Below are positions 48,878 to 59,832 of a stretch of 64,000 nt of DNA, piece after piece (within the stretch, counting starts at the first letter, position 1; every line of letters starts with the position of its first letter). The position numbers were made by a program, and so were the translations under genes. The notes under the pieces were generated by a model. It searched no databases and was not told where the DNA came from. It saw only the letters and a program-made list of their open reading frames with translations. This DNA comes from Roseateles sp. Lineage in GTDB: Bacteria; Pseudomonadota; Gammaproteobacteria; Burkholderiales; Burkholderiaceae. The DNA is taken from assembly GCA_019232985.1 (NCBI GenBank), contig JAFAMW010000004.1, forward strand, positions 36,896 through 100,895, in the 5' to 3' direction.

Positions 48878-50163
48878 AGGTGCTCGTCATCGGCAACGGC
48901 GGGCGCGAGCATGCGCTGGCCTGGAAGCTGGCCCAGGGCCAGCGCGTGAGCGAGGTCTTCGTCGCCCCCGGCAACGGCGGCACGGCGAGCGACGACCGGA
49001 TCAAGAATCTCGCGATCAACGACGTCAAGGCCTTCGCCGACTTCGCCCAGAAGGAGAAGATCGCGCTGACCGTCGTCGGCCCCGAAGCCTGGCTCGCGGC
49101 CGGCGTCGTCGACGAGTTCCGCGCGCGCGGCCTGCGCATCTTCGGCCCGACCAGGGCGGCGGCCCAGCTCGAGTCGAGCAAGGCCTACGCGAAGAGCTTC
49201 ATGAAGCGCCACGGCATCCCGACGGCGGCCTACGAGGTCTTCGGCGACGCGCCGTCGGCCCACGCCTATGTCGACCGGCTCGGCGCGCCGCTCGTGATCA
49301 AGGCCGATGGCCTCGCCGCGGGCAAGGGCGTCGTCGTCGCGCAGACGCTCGCCGAGGCGCACGAGGCGATCGACTGGATCCTCGCCGACAACAAGCTCGG
49401 CGTCACGCACAACGCGGGCGGCGCCTGCGTCGTGATCGAAGAGTTCATGCAGGGCGAGGAGGCGAGCTTCATCGTGCTGTGCGACGGCAAGAACGTCGTC
49501 GCGCTCGCGACCAGCCAGGACCACAAACGCCTGCTCGACGGCGACGTCGGCCCGAACACCGGCGGCATGGGCGCGTACTCGCCGGCGCCCGTGGTCACGC
49601 CGAACGTGCACGCGCGCGCGATGCACGAGATCATCCTGCCGACGATCGCGGGCATGGCCAGGGACGGCCATGTCTTCACGGGCTTCCTCTACGCGGGCCT
49701 GATGATCGACGCGCAGGGCCACCCGCGCACGGTCGAGTTCAACGCGCGCCTCGGCGACCCCGAGACCCAGCCGATCATGATGCGCCTGAAGAGCGACCTG
49801 TTCGAGGTGCTCATGCATGCGACCGACGGCACGCTCGACCAGGTCGAGCTGCAGTGGGACCGCCGCGTCGCGCTCGGCGTCGTGATGGCGAGCGCCGGTT
49901 ACCCGCTCAGTCCCCGCAAGGGCGACGCGATCACGGGCCTGCCCGCGCAGGGCGCGATCGGCGAGGACGTGATGGTCTTCCACGCCGGCACCGCCGAGCA
50001 GGGCGGCCAGGTCGTCACGAGCGGCGGCCGCGTGCTGTGCGTGACCGCGCTCGGCGAGTCGGTGCGCAGCGCCCAGCAGCACGCCTATGAGGCGATCAAG
50101 ACGATTCATTTCGAAGGCCAGCAGTACCGCCACGACATCGGCCACCGCGCCGTCAAACGATGA
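48874..50163 (+). CDS. purD: Phosphoribosylamine-glycine ligase (GARS)
   Basis: A 429-residue ATP-grasp ligase of purine synthesis, joining glycine to phosphoribosylamine. The N-terminal [17 protein letters not shown] is diagnostic, followed by [34 protein letters not shown] and [13 protein letters not shown]. Normal length. It overlaps both neighbours by 4 bases (ATGA each), which implies translational coupling through the operon. Confidence 0.98.
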
Positions 50164-50819
50164 GCGACATCGCTGCAGCTGCGGCGTCGGCGATCCCGCC
50201 GGCCGCCGCGCCCTCCCTGATCGCGGGGCCGCGCCCGGTGCCGCTGCGCGGCAGCCGCGTCGCGCGTGCGCTGCTGGGCCTGTTCGGCTGGCGCGTCGCC
50301 GGCGCGGGCCTGCCGGCGCTGCAGGGCGTCGTGATGGTCTACCCGCATACCTCGAACTGGGACTTCGTCGTCGCGATCCTCGCGAAATGGGCGTTCGGCA
50401 TCCCGGTGCGCTTCTGGGCCAAGGACAGCCTGTTCCGCGCGCCGCTGTTCGGCGCCTGGGTGCGCTGGATCGGCGGCGTCGCGGTCGACCGCGGCTCGCG
50501 CAACGGCATCGTCGCCGATACCGCGCAGGCGCTCGAGGACGCGCGTGCGCGCGGCGAGTTCTTCTGGCTCGCGGTCGCGCCCGAGGGCACGCGCAAGCGC
50601 ACCGAGGGCTGGCGCAGCGGCGCCTACCAGGTCGCGCGCCAGGCGCGCGTGCCGGTCGGCCTCGCGACGCTCGACTTCGGCCGCAAATGCGTGGACTTCA
50701 CGCGCTTCGTCGCGATCAGCGGCGACGCCGACGCCGACTTCGCGCTGTTCGCGCGCGAGCTCGCCGACTGCCGCGGCAAGCGCCCGGCCGACGCGAGCCC
50801 GGTGAGATTGCGGGCATGA
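50160..50819 (+). CDS. 1-acylglycerol-3-phosphate O-acyltransferase-like protein
   Basis: A 219-residue PlsC-type acyltransferase. The HX4D catalytic motif is HTSNWD near residue 63 and the phosphate-binding motif is PEGTRKR near 141. This short subfamily lies between purD and hemF in many Burkholderiales; its acceptor is not established. It has no long membrane anchor and begins with an Ala/Pro-rich N-terminus. Four-base overlaps link it with both purD and hemF. Confidence 0.88.
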   Translation: MSDIAAAAASAIPPAAAPSLIAGPRPVPLRGSRVARALLGLFGWRVAGAGLPALQGVVMVYPHTSNWDFVVAILAKWAFGIPVRFWAKDSLFRAPLFGAWVRWIGGVAVDRGSRNGIVADTAQALEDARARGEFFWLAVAPEGTRKRTEGWRSGAYQVARQARVPVGLATLDFGRKCVDFTRFVAISGDADADFALFARELADCRGKRPADASPVRLRA

Positions 50820-51775
50820 GCGAGGCCAGTCCCTTCGTCGGGGTTCGCGCCTACCTGCTCGAGCTGCAGCAGCGCGTCGTCGCGGCGCTGCACCGCATCG
50901 ACGGCCAGCCCTTCGTCGAGGACGCGTGGACGCGCGAGCCCGGCGGCCGCCTCGAGGGCGACGGCCTGACGCGCGTGATCGAGAACGGCGGCCTGATCGA
51001 GCGCGGCGGCGTCAATTTCTCGCATGTGCGCGGCCGCGTGCTGCCGCCTTCGGCGACCCAGCACCGCCCCGAGCTCGCGGGCGCGCCGTTCGAGGCGCTC
51101 GGCGTCTCGCTGGTCCTGCACCCGCACAACCCCTTCGTGCCGACCGTGCACATGAACGTGCGCATGTTCGCGGCGCTGCCCGAGGGCCGGCCTGCGGTCA
51201 GCTGGTTCGGCGGCGGCATGGACCTCACGCCGTATTACGGCTTCGAGCGCGACTGCCAGCATTTCCACCGCACGTGCGAGCAGGCCCTCAGCACCCACGG
51301 TGCGGACCTGTACCCGCGCTTCAAGCGCTGGTGCGACGAGTACTTCCACCTCAAGCACCGCGACGAGCCGCGCGGCATCGGCGGCATCTTCTTCGACGAC
51401 TTCAGCCGCAGCGACGAGGAGGGCGGCTTCGCGGCCGCGTTCGCGGCGCTGCGCTCGGTCGGCGACGCGTTCCTGCCCGCCTACCTGCCGATCGTCGAGC
51501 GCCGCCAGGGCTACGCCTACGGCGAGCGCGAGCGCGACTTCCAGGCCTACCGGCGCGGCCGCTACGTCGAGTTCAACCTCGTGTTCGACCGCGGCACGCT
51601 GTTCGGCCTGCAGTCGGGCGGGCGCACCGAATCGATCCTGATGTCGATGCCGCCGCAGGCGCGCTGGGCCTATGCCTGGTCGCCCGAGCCCGGCACGCCC
51701 GAGGCGCGCCTGTACAGCGACTTCCTGCGTCCGCGCGACTGGGCGCACGAGACCGCGACGCATCTGTGGCTGTGA
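50816..51775 (+). CDS. hemF: Oxygen-dependent coproporphyrinogen III oxidase
   Basis: A 319-residue HemF, the aerobic enzyme that converts coproporphyrinogen III to protoporphyrinogen IX. Conserved segments are [39 protein letters not shown] and the C-terminal [28 protein letters not shown]. The length fits the family. ATG 50816 overlaps the acyltransferase stop; its own stop overlaps the GTG of nadD. Confidence 0.98.
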   Translation: MSEASPFVGVRAYLLELQQRVVAALHRIDGQPFVEDAWTREPGGRLEGDGLTRVIENGGLIERGGVNFSHVRGRVLPPSATQHRPELAGAPFEALGVSLVLHPHNPFVPTVHMNVRMFAALPEGRPAVSWFGGGMDLTPYYGFERDCQHFHRTCEQALSTHGADLYPRFKRWCDEYFHLKHRDEPRGIGGIFFDDFSRSDEEGGFAAAFAALRSVGDAFLPAYLPIVERRQGYAYGERERDFQAYRRGRYVEFNLVFDRGTLFGLQSGGRTESILMSMPPQARWAYAWSPEPGTPEARLYSDFLRPRDWAHETATHLWL

Positions 51776-53199
51776 AGACAATCCGCGTCGGTCTGTTCGG
51801 CGGCAGCTTCGACCCGCCGCACCTGACCCATCTCGCGCTCGCGCGCTGCGCGCGCGACGCGCTCGCGCTCGACGAGCTGCGCTGGCAGCCGGCCGGCCGG
51901 CCCTGGCAGAAGCAGGGCGTCGGGATCGCGCCGGCCGAACACCGCCGCGCGATGGTCGAACTGCTGATCGCGGGCGAGCCCGGCTTCTCGCTCGACGCGC
52001 GCGAGCTCGAGCGCGCGGGCCCGAGCTACACGATCGACACGCTGCGCGAGCTGCGCGCCGAGTTCGCCGCGCGCGGCGCGGCGGCCGAGTTCTTCGTCGT
52101 GATCGGCCAGGACCAGGCCGCGCATATCGACACCTGGCACGACTGGCGCGAGCTCGTCGGCGGCGCGACGCTCGCGGTCGCGGCGCGCGCGGGCAGGCCC
52201 GTAGCGCCGGCCGCGGCGCTCGCCGCCGTGCCGCACCGCGTCGTCACGATCGCGCTGCCGCCCAGCGACATTTCATCGACCCGGATCCGCGCGCTTGCCG
52301 CGCGTGGCGAGGACCTCCGCCCCTTGGTGGGCGACGCGGTAGCCGGGTATATTGCCCAGCACCGCCTTTACCTCAAGCATTCAAGCGAGCACTGCATGGA
52401 CATTCGCAAACTGCAACGCGCCATCGTCGATGGCCTCGAAGACGTCAAGGCCCAGAACATCCAGGTGTTCAACACCGAGCATCTGTCGCCGCTGTTCGAG
52501 CGCGTCGTGATCGCGTCGGGCACGAGCAACCGCCAGACCAAGGCGCTCGCGTCGAGCGTGCGCGAGACCGTCAAGGGCCGCGGCATGCAGATCATGCGCA
52601 CCGAGGGCGAGGACAACGGCGAGTGGATCATCGTCGACTGCGGCGCGGCCGTCGTCCACGTGATGCAGCCGGCGATCCGCGACTACTACCACCTCGAGGA
52701 AATCTGGGGCGGCAAGCCGGTCAAGCTCAAGCCCGCCGAAACCGGCCGCAAGGGCCTCGTGAAGGCGTCCGACGCCGAAGACGAGGACGAAGAAGACAAG
52801 CCGGTCGCGCGGAAGAAGGCCGACGCGAAGAAGGCCGCGAAGGCCGCCGACAAGGCCGAGAAGTCCGAGAAGGCGGGCAAGAAGGCGGCGCCTGCGGCCA
52901 AGAAGGCCGCGGCCAAGGCCCCCGCGAAGAAGGCTGCGCCCGCGAAGAAGGGCGTGAGCAAGACCGTCGGCACCAAGCGCGGCGCGGCGGCCGCGCCGGT
53001 CAAGACCGTCAAGGTCGGCGCCGCGAAGCCGGCCGCGAAGCCCGCCGCCAAGAAGTCGGCAGCGCCGACCAAAAAGGCCGCGGCGCCCGCGAAGAAGGCC
53101 GCCGCCAAGGCCGCGCCGCGCGCGGCGGCCAAGCCGGCCGCCAAGCCCGCCGCGAAGAAGGCGGCTCCGGCCAAGAAGAGCGCGCGCGCCAAGGCCTGA
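51772..53199 (+). CDS. nadD: NadD-RsfS in-frame fusion (475 residues)
   Basis: One open frame encodes nicotinate-mononucleotide adenylyltransferase and then ribosomal silencing factor. The NadD part (residues 1-208, 51772-52395) has [14 protein letters not shown], the substrate-binding [12 protein letters not shown] and the ISSTRIR motif; it ends where normal NadD ends ([14 protein letters not shown]) but runs on through SSEHC into MDIRKLQ of RsfS without a stop. The start is GTG 51772, overlapping the hemF stop. Either a true bifunctional protein is made or RsfS is also initiated internally at 52396. A sequencing error would have to be an exact substitution of a stop codon. Confidence 0.85.
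   Translation: MKTIRVGLFGGSFDPPHLTHLALARCARDALALDELRWQPAGRPWQKQGVGIAPAEHRRAMVELLIAGEPGFSLDARELERAGPSYTIDTLRELRAEFAARGAAAEFFVVIGQDQAAHIDTWHDWRELVGGATLAVAARAGRPVAPAAALAAVPHRVVTIALPPSDISSTRIRALAARGEDLRPLVGDAVAGYIAQHRLYLKHSSEHCMDIRKLQRAIVDGLEDVKAQNIQVFNTEHLSPLFERVVIASGTSNRQTKALASSVRETVKGRGMQIMRTEGEDNGEWIIVDCGAAVVHVMQPAIRDYYHLEEIWGGKPVKLKPAETGRKGLVKASDAEDEDEEDKPVARKKADAKKAAKAADKAEKSEKAGKKAAPAAKKAAAKAPAKKAAPAKKGVSKTVGTKRGAAAAPVKTVKVGAAKPAAKPAAKKSAAPTKKAAAPAKKAAAKAAPRAAAKPAAKPAAKKAAPAKKSARAKA
52396..53199 (+). CDS. rsfS: Ribosomal silencing factor RsfS with long basic tail (C-terminal part of the fusion or separate start)
   Basis: From ATG 52396 the 267-residue product starts [20 protein letters not shown] as stand-alone RsfS proteins do. 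The core (about 115 residues) has [17 protein letters not shown] and the DYYHLEEIW ending; RsfS binds L14 and blocks 30S-50S joining in starvation. Only a weak AAGCGAGC precedes the ATG, so independent initiation may be poor. After an acidic stretch (EDEDEED) there is a tail of about 130 residues made of Lys/Ala/Pro repeats ([14 protein letters not shown]), similar to histone H1/AlgP. E. coli RsfS is only 105 residues. Confidence 0.85.
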   Translation: MDIRKLQRAIVDGLEDVKAQNIQVFNTEHLSPLFERVVIASGTSNRQTKALASSVRETVKGRGMQIMRTEGEDNGEWIIVDCGAAVVHVMQPAIRDYYHLEEIWGGKPVKLKPAETGRKGLVKASDAEDEDEEDKPVARKKADAKKAAKAADKAEKSEKAGKKAAPAAKKAAAKAPAKKAAPAKKGVSKTVGTKRGAAAAPVKTVKVGAAKPAAKPAAKKSAAPTKKAAAPAKKAAAKAAPRAAAKPAAKPAAKKAAPAKKSARAKA

Positions 53200-53201
53200 T
53201 C

Positions 53202-53672
53202 TTGCGGCTCGTGCTCGTCGCCGTGGGCCAGCGTCAGCCCGGCTGGGTCGACGCGGCCTACGAGGATTTCGCGAAGCGCTTCCCGCCCGAGCTCCGGCTC
53301 GAGCTCAAGGCCGTCAAGGCCGAGCCGCGCAGCGGCGGCAAGACGGCCGAGCAGCTGATGGCCGCGGAGGCCCAGCGCATCGAGGCCGCGCTGCCCAAGG
53401 GCGCGCGCCGCATCGTCCTCGACGAGCGCGGCGAGCGGCGCACGAGCGTGCAGCTCGCCGAGCGGCTCAAGCTCTGGATGGGCGAGGGCCGCGACGCCGC
53501 GCTCGTGATCGGCGGCCCCGACGGCCTCGCGCCCGCGCTCAAGGCCACGGCCGACGAGACGCTGCGCCTGTCCGACCTCACGCTGCCGCACGCGTTCGCG
53601 CGCGTGCTGCTCGCCGAGGGCCTTTACCGCGCGTGGACCGTCATGACCGGCCACCCTTACCACCGCGAATAG
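53202..53672 (+). CDS. rlmH: 23S rRNA (pseudouridine1915-N3)-methyltransferase
   Basis: A 156-residue SPOUT methyltransferase that methylates pseudouridine 1915 in helix 69 of 23S rRNA. Motifs are [12 protein letters not shown] at the start, [15 protein letters not shown], the SAM-binding GGPDG in [11 protein letters not shown] and the C-terminal [13 protein letters not shown]. The start is TTG 53202, two bases after the RsfS stop, preceded by AAGG; it gives the normal length. Placement after rsfS is widely conserved. Confidence 0.95.
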   Translation: MRLVLVAVGQRQPGWVDAAYEDFAKRFPPELRLELKAVKAEPRSGGKTAEQLMAAEAQRIEAALPKGARRIVLDERGERRTSVQLAERLKLWMGEGRDAALVIGGPDGLAPALKATADETLRLSDLTLPHAFARVLLAEGLYRAWTVMTGHPYHRE

Positions 53673-53680
53673 ATCACCGC

Positions 53681-54289
53681 ATGTTCGACTTCGTCTACCT
53701 CGCCTCGCAAAGCCCGCGCCGCCGCCAGCTGCTCGAGCAGATCGGCGTGCGCTACGAGCTGCTGCTCGCAGACGCGGCCGAGGAGGACGCCGAGGCGCTC
53801 GAGGCCGTGCTGCCCGGCGAGGCGCCGCGCGCCTACGTCGAGCGCGTGACGCGCGCCAAGCTCTTTGCTGCGCTCGCGCGGCGCGAGCGCCGCGGCCTCG
53901 CCGACGCGCCGGTGCTGTGCTCGGACACGACCGTCGCGATCGACGGCGCGATCCTCGGCAAGCCCGCCGACGCGGCCGACGCCTTCGCGACGCTGCAACG
54001 CCTCGCGGGCCGGCGCCACGAGGTCATCACCGGCGTCGCCGTGGGCCTCGGCGCGCGCATCGAGGCGGCCTGCCAGGTCTCGGAGGTCGAGTTCGCGCCG
54101 GTCGACGCCGCGCGCCTGCGCCGCTACGTGGCCTCAGGCGAACCCTTGGGCAAGGCCGGCAGCTATGCGGTACAAAGCGCTGCGGCGGCCTGGGTCCGGC
54201 ATATCTCGGGCAGTTATTCGGGCATCATGGGCCTGCCGCTGTTCGAGACGGCCGCGCTGCTCGACGCGTTCGGCGTGCGGCACGGCTGA
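53681..54289 (+). CDS. maf: Maf/YhdE-type nucleoside triphosphate pyrophosphatase
   Basis: A 202-residue Maf protein. [18 protein letters not shown] at the start, [15 protein letters not shown] in the middle and [26 protein letters not shown] near the end are diagnostic; the SPRR form points to the dTTP/UTP-hydrolysing YhdE branch rather than YceF. It is thought to remove non-canonical or excess nucleotides. ATG 53681 is 8 bases after the rlmH stop. rng follows, as in E. coli yhdE-rng. Confidence 0.94.
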   Translation: MFDFVYLASQSPRRRQLLEQIGVRYELLLADAAEEDAEALEAVLPGEAPRAYVERVTRAKLFAALARRERRGLADAPVLCSDTTVAIDGAILGKPADAADAFATLQRLAGRRHEVITGVAVGLGARIEAACQVSEVEFAPVDAARLRRYVASGEPLGKAGSYAVQSAAAAWVRHISGSYSGIMGLPLFETAALLDAFGVRHG

Positions 54290-54349
54290 CGCTGGTTGGA
54301 GTTCTTGTGCCTGGCCCGGCGCCAGCCACAAGCATTCATCGGGAACACG

Positions 54350-55831
<1,482 letters not shown>

Positions 55832-55841
55832 GCGCCGCACG

Positions 55842-56165
55842 GACAAGCTGCTCCTGCCCGACCTGCGCTGGTACCTCGGCGCCGTCGCCCTGGGCCGGTA
55901 CGCGCGCTGCGAGGTCGTGTTCAAGCCGCTCGACCGCGAGCGCCGCATGCCGCTGCTGCGCGGCTTCGTGCTGACCGGTTTCTTCATCTGGCTGGCGGAG
56001 AACTTCGGCACCTTCTTCGGCGTCTGGCGCTACCCGGACCAGTTCGGCGCCTGGGCCACCGTGTCGCTCGGCAAATGGTCGTCGTGGGCGATGCTCACGC
56101 TGCTGAGCTTCACCTTGGTGACCAACCTCAAGCATGTGAAAGAGCGTATTCACCTGGCCCCGTAG
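55842..56165 (+). pseudogene. Truncated DUF817 membrane protein remnant
   Basis: The frame from about 55842 to the stop at 56165 reads like the C-terminal third of DUF817 integral membrane proteins (PDLRWYLGAVALGRYARCEVVF, then MPLLRGFVLTGFFIWLAENFGTFFG, and SLGKWSSWAMLTLL...NLKHVKE). Full-length members are about 250-280 residues with seven or more membrane segments, but here the first two thirds are missing, cut off just after the rng stop. A GTG at 55917 could allow an 82-residue product with two membrane segments, so a residual function is not excluded. Confidence 0.65.
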
Positions 56166-56229
56166 GCGTCACATTTCGCGCACCGCCTTCGGCTATCCTG
56201 GCCCGCACCCCGTCGTCGCAAGGAGTCCC

Positions 56230-56970
56230 ATGAGCCCCGACCAGGTCCTGTCCAAAGCGTTCGCGATGCCCCTGACGAGCCCGGCGTTCCCGATGGGACC
56301 CTACCGCTTCGTCGACCGCGAGTTCCTGATCATCACCTACCGCACCGACCCCGAGCGGCTGCGCGCGGCCGTGCCGGAGCCGCTCGAGGTCGGCGAGCCG
56401 CTCGTGCACTACGAGTTCATCCGCATGCCGAACTCGACCGGCTTCGGCGACTACACCGAGAGCGGCCAGGTGATCCCGGTGTCGTACCAAGGGCAGAAGG
56501 GCGGCTACACGCTCGCGATGTACCTGAACGACCACCCGCCGATCGCGGGCGGGCGCGAGCTCTGGGGCTTCCCCAAGAAGCTCGCGGCGCCGACGCTCGA
56601 GACGCGCATCGACACGCTCGTCGGCACCCTCGACTATGGCCCGGTGCGCGTCGCGACCGGCACGATGGGCTACAAGCACCGCGAGCTCGACCTCGCGCAC
56701 GAGACCGCCCGGCTCGCGGGGCCGAACTTCCTGCTCAAGATCATTCCCCATGTCGACGGCACGCCGCGCATCTGCGAGATCGTGCGCTACCACCTGCACG
56801 ACATCCGCCTCAAGGGCGCCTGGAGCGGCCCGGCCGCGCTCGAGCTGTCGCCGCACGCGCTCGCGCCCGTCGCCGAGCTGCCGGTGCTCGAGATCGTCGA
56901 GGCGCGCCACCTGATCGCCGACCTCACGCTGGGCCTCGGCGAGGTCGTCCACGACTACCTCGCGAAGTAA
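56230..56970 (+). CDS. adc: Acetoacetate decarboxylase
   Basis: A 246-residue enzyme converting acetoacetate to acetone and CO2. The Schiff-base lysine lies in the family motif [13 protein letters not shown], Lys116 or Lys117 by comparison with Clostridium Lys115, and [12 protein letters not shown] and [12 protein letters not shown] are also typical. Length matches. ATG 56230 follows AAGGAG. The gene is 4 bases before the patatin gene, an arrangement seen with 3-hydroxybutyrate/PHB metabolism in betaproteobacteria, though no hydroxybutyrate dehydrogenase is in the window. Confidence 0.93.
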   Translation: MSPDQVLSKAFAMPLTSPAFPMGPYRFVDREFLIITYRTDPERLRAAVPEPLEVGEPLVHYEFIRMPNSTGFGDYTESGQVIPVSYQGQKGGYTLAMYLNDHPPIAGGRELWGFPKKLAAPTLETRIDTLVGTLDYGPVRVATGTMGYKHRELDLAHETARLAGPNFLLKIIPHVDGTPRICEIVRYHLHDIRLKGAWSGPAALELSPHALAPVAELPVLEIVEARHLIADLTLGLGEVVHDYLAK

Positions 56971-56974
56971 GCCG

Positions 56975-58270
56975 ATGGCCGCAACGTCGCCGAAGCGGGC
57001 GCCCGCCCGCAAGAACGCCGCCCGGGCCCCGGCCAGAAAGGCCGCCGCGGCGCCCGCGCGCAAGGCCGCTGCAGCGCGCGCGCCAGCGGCCGCCGCGGCG
57101 CCTGCCGCGCCGCGCGCCGCCACGAGCCCGGCCGAGCAGGCGCGCGCCTACGAGACCGTCGCGCTCGTGCTGCAGGGCGGCGGTGCGCTTGGCAGCTACC
57201 AGGCCGGCGTGTTCGAGGGCCTCGCCGAGGCCGGCGTCGCGCTGAACTGGGTCGCCGGCATCTCGATCGGCGCGCTCAATACTGCCGTGATCGCGGGCAA
57301 CCCGCCCGAGCGCCGTGTCGAGCGCCTCAACGAGTTCTGGCAGCGCATCTGCCAGCCCGCCTACTGGCCGCTGTTCCCGCCGGACTTCGAGCAGGCGCTG
57401 TTCGACGGCTCCGAGTTGCAGCGCGTCGGCCTGACGATGCTGCAGACCCTCAGCGCCTTCGTCCAGGGCCAGCGCGGCTTCTTCGTGCCGCGCTGGCCGC
57501 CCGCGTCGACGGGCGTCGCCGCGCCCCGGCCCGACCAGGTCAGCCACTACGACACGGCCGGGCTGCGCGCGACGCTGCTCGAGCTCTGCGACTTCGATCG
57601 CATCAACGACGGTGGCATGCGCGTGTCGGTCGGCGCCGTCAACGTCGGCACCGGCAACTTCACCTATTTCGACAATACGCGCACGCGCCTGGGCCCCGAG
57701 CATTTCATGGCCTCGGGCGCGCTGCCGCCGGGCTTTCCGCCGGTCGAGATCGACGGCGGGTTCTACTGGGACGGCGGCCTGGTGTCGAACACGCCGCTGA
57801 TGGAGGTGCTGCAGACCTCGCCGCGCCGCGACACGCTGGCCTTCCAGGTCGACCTGTGGAGCTCGCGCGGGCCGCTGCCCGACTCGCTCGACGCGGTCGC
57901 CGAGCGCACCAAGGACATCCAGTACTCGAGCCGCACGCGCTTCGTGACCGACATGCTGCAGCGCGAGCAGCGCTTCCGCAGCCTGTTGCGCCACGTGCTC
58001 GCCCAGGTGCCCGAGGCCGCGCGCGCGAACGACGGCTGGTGCCGCACGGCCGCGGCGCTCGCCTGCAGCCGCCGCTACAACGTCCAGCACCTGATCTACC
58101 GCCAGAAGGCCTACGAGCATCAGTACAAGGACGTGCAGTTCGGCCTGCAGACCATGCGCGACCACTGGAGCGCCGGGCTCGCCGACCTGCGCGCGACGCT
58201 CGCGGTCGAGGGTGGCCTGGCGCCGCCCGACTCGGATGCGGGCTTTGTCGCGCACGACGTTCATCGCTAG
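56975..58270 (+). CDS. Patatin-like phospholipase with basic N-terminal extension
   Basis: A 431-residue patatin protein. Ser nucleophile motif GISIG lies in VAGISIGALNTA, the oxyanion GGGALG in LQGGGALGSYQAG, and the catalytic Asp in DGG of FYWDGGLVSNTP. The C-terminal half fits the DUF3734-bearing group. The first 50 residues are an Ala/Lys/Arg/Pro tail (APARKAAAAPARKAAAARAP) like that of histone-H1-type proteins, which may bind PHB granules or nucleic acid. It follows adc by 4 bases. Substrate unknown. Confidence 0.88.
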   Translation: MAATSPKRAPARKNAARAPARKAAAAPARKAAAARAPAAAAAPAAPRAATSPAEQARAYETVALVLQGGGALGSYQAGVFEGLAEAGVALNWVAGISIGALNTAVIAGNPPERRVERLNEFWQRICQPAYWPLFPPDFEQALFDGSELQRVGLTMLQTLSAFVQGQRGFFVPRWPPASTGVAAPRPDQVSHYDTAGLRATLLELCDFDRINDGGMRVSVGAVNVGTGNFTYFDNTRTRLGPEHFMASGALPPGFPPVEIDGGFYWDGGLVSNTPLMEVLQTSPRRDTLAFQVDLWSSRGPLPDSLDAVAERTKDIQYSSRTRFVTDMLQREQRFRSLLRHVLAQVPEAARANDGWCRTAAALACSRRYNVQHLIYRQKAYEHQYKDVQFGLQTMRDHWSAGLADLRATLAVEGGLAPPDSDAGFVAHDVHR

Positions 58271-58335
58271 ACAAGGAAGCGCTTGTTTCAGCTGCGCCTA
58301 ATGCGGCCAGGGCAGGCTCATGCAAAATCCCACGC

Positions 58336-59655
58336 ATGCCTGCAAAAGACAGCCCCGCGCAAGCCAAGAACTGTTTCCCTGCGCTGAACCGCCGCCGCCT
58401 GCTCGGCGGCGCGCTGGCCGCCTTGCCCGCGACCTCGGCCTTCGCGCAGTTCCGCGTCGAGATCTCGGGCGTCGGTGCCTCGCAGCTGCCGATCGCGATC
58501 GGCGACTTCCGCACCGAAACCCTGGCGGGCCAGCCGCTCGGCAGCATCATCCGCGCCGACCTCGAGCGCAGCGGTGAGTTCCGCATCGTGCCGGCCGCCG
58601 GCGTCGCGCTCGACGAGACGGCCTACCCCGACTTCAACGCCTGGCGCGGCCGCGCCGCCGATGCGCTCGCGGGCGGCTCGGCGACCAAGCTCGCCGACGG
58701 CCGCGTCGACATCCGCTTCAAGCTCTGGGACGTCGTCAAGGGCCAGGAACTCGGCGGCCTGCAGCAGGCCGTCGCGCCCGAGGACGCGCGCCGCGCGGCG
58801 CACAAGATCGCCGACGCAATTTACGAGAAGCTCACCGGCCAGAAGGGCGTGTTCTCGACGCGCATGGCCTACGTGACCAAGCTCGGCTCGCGCTACAGCC
58901 TGCGCATCACCGACGCCGACGGCGAGGGCGGCCAGGTCGCCCTGATCAGCCCCGCGCCGATCATCTCGCCGGCCTGGTCGCCCGACGGCAACTCGCTCGC
59001 CTACGTGTCCTTCGAGACGCACAAGGCGGTGGTCTGGGTCCAGGAACTGCTGACCGGCCGGCGCCGCGTGCTCGCCGACTTCCGCGGCTCGAACAGCGCG
59101 CCGACCTTCTCGCCCGACGGCAGCCAGCTCGCGCTCACCCTGTCGCGCGACGGCGGCTCGCAGCTGTTCCTGATCAACCGCGACGGCAGCGGCGTGCGCC
59201 GCATCACGCGCGACACCTCCATCGACACCGAGGCGGTGTTCGCGCCCGACGGCGCCAAGCTCTATTTCGTCAGCGACCGTGGCGGCGGCCCGCAGGTCTA
59301 CCGCATGCCGGTCGGCGGCGGCACGGCCGAGCGCGTCACTTTCGACGGCGGCTACAACATCAGCCCGACGCTGAGTGCCGACGGCCGCAGCATGGCCTAC
59401 ATCACGCGCGAGGGCGCCAACGGTTTCCGCCTGTGCGTGATGGACCTTGCGAGTGGCCAGGTCCAGCGCATCACCGACACGACGGCCGACGAGAAGCCCA
59501 GCTTCGCGCCGAACGGCCGCATGATCGTCTACGCGACGCGCGAGGGCGGCCGCGGCGTGCTCGCGACGACCACGCTCGACGGCAAGATCAAGGCCAAGCT
59601 CGTGTCCACCGATGGCGATGTTCGAGAGCCCACTTGGGGGCCGTTCCTGCGCTGA
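58336..59655 (+). CDS. tolB: Tol-Pal system protein TolB
   Basis: A 439-residue periplasmic protein of the Tol-Pal cell-envelope system. It has an N-terminal domain (QFRVEISGVGASQLPIAIGDFR) and a six-bladed beta-propeller with repeats such as SPAWSPDGNSLAYVSF and APTFSPDGSQLALTLS. The signal region NRRRLLGGALAALPATSAFAQ contains a twin-arginine-like RRRLLG. It binds Pal, encoded downstream. No tolQRA genes are visible in the window; those commonly lie upstream of tolB but here adc/patatin do. Confidence 0.96.
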   Translation: MPAKDSPAQAKNCFPALNRRRLLGGALAALPATSAFAQFRVEISGVGASQLPIAIGDFRTETLAGQPLGSIIRADLERSGEFRIVPAAGVALDETAYPDFNAWRGRAADALAGGSATKLADGRVDIRFKLWDVVKGQELGGLQQAVAPEDARRAAHKIADAIYEKLTGQKGVFSTRMAYVTKLGSRYSLRITDADGEGGQVALISPAPIISPAWSPDGNSLAYVSFETHKAVVWVQELLTGRRRVLADFRGSNSAPTFSPDGSQLALTLSRDGGSQLFLINRDGSGVRRITRDTSIDTEAVFAPDGAKLYFVSDRGGGPQVYRMPVGGGTAERVTFDGGYNISPTLSADGRSMAYITREGANGFRLCVMDLASGQVQRITDTTADEKPSFAPNGRMIVYATREGGRGVLATTTLDGKIKAKLVSTDGDVREPTWGPFLR

Positions 59656-59761
59656 CGCCAGCAACATGGCGGCAAAAATGTTTCTGAAGCTTTGCACATT
59701 TTTCCGCAAGCTGGCCGCAAGCGATTTGCTTACATGTTAGACAATCCCAAGGTTTTCCCGG

Positions 59762-59796
59762 AGGCCCTTGCTGCTGTTTGGTCGAAGGCCTTTTTT
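59762..59796 (+). terminator. Probable terminator between tolB and pal
   Basis: AGGCC(C)TT pairs with AAGGCCT across a loop of about 15 bases, with one bulged C, and is directly followed by TTTTTT. It lies 107 bases after the tolB stop and 36 bases before the pal ATG, so pal-cpoB may be partly separated from tolB in transcription. The stem is short. Confidence 0.55.
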
Positions 59797-59832
59797 CGCT
59801 GACAACAAGTCCATTCCTGCTGGAGTGATTCC

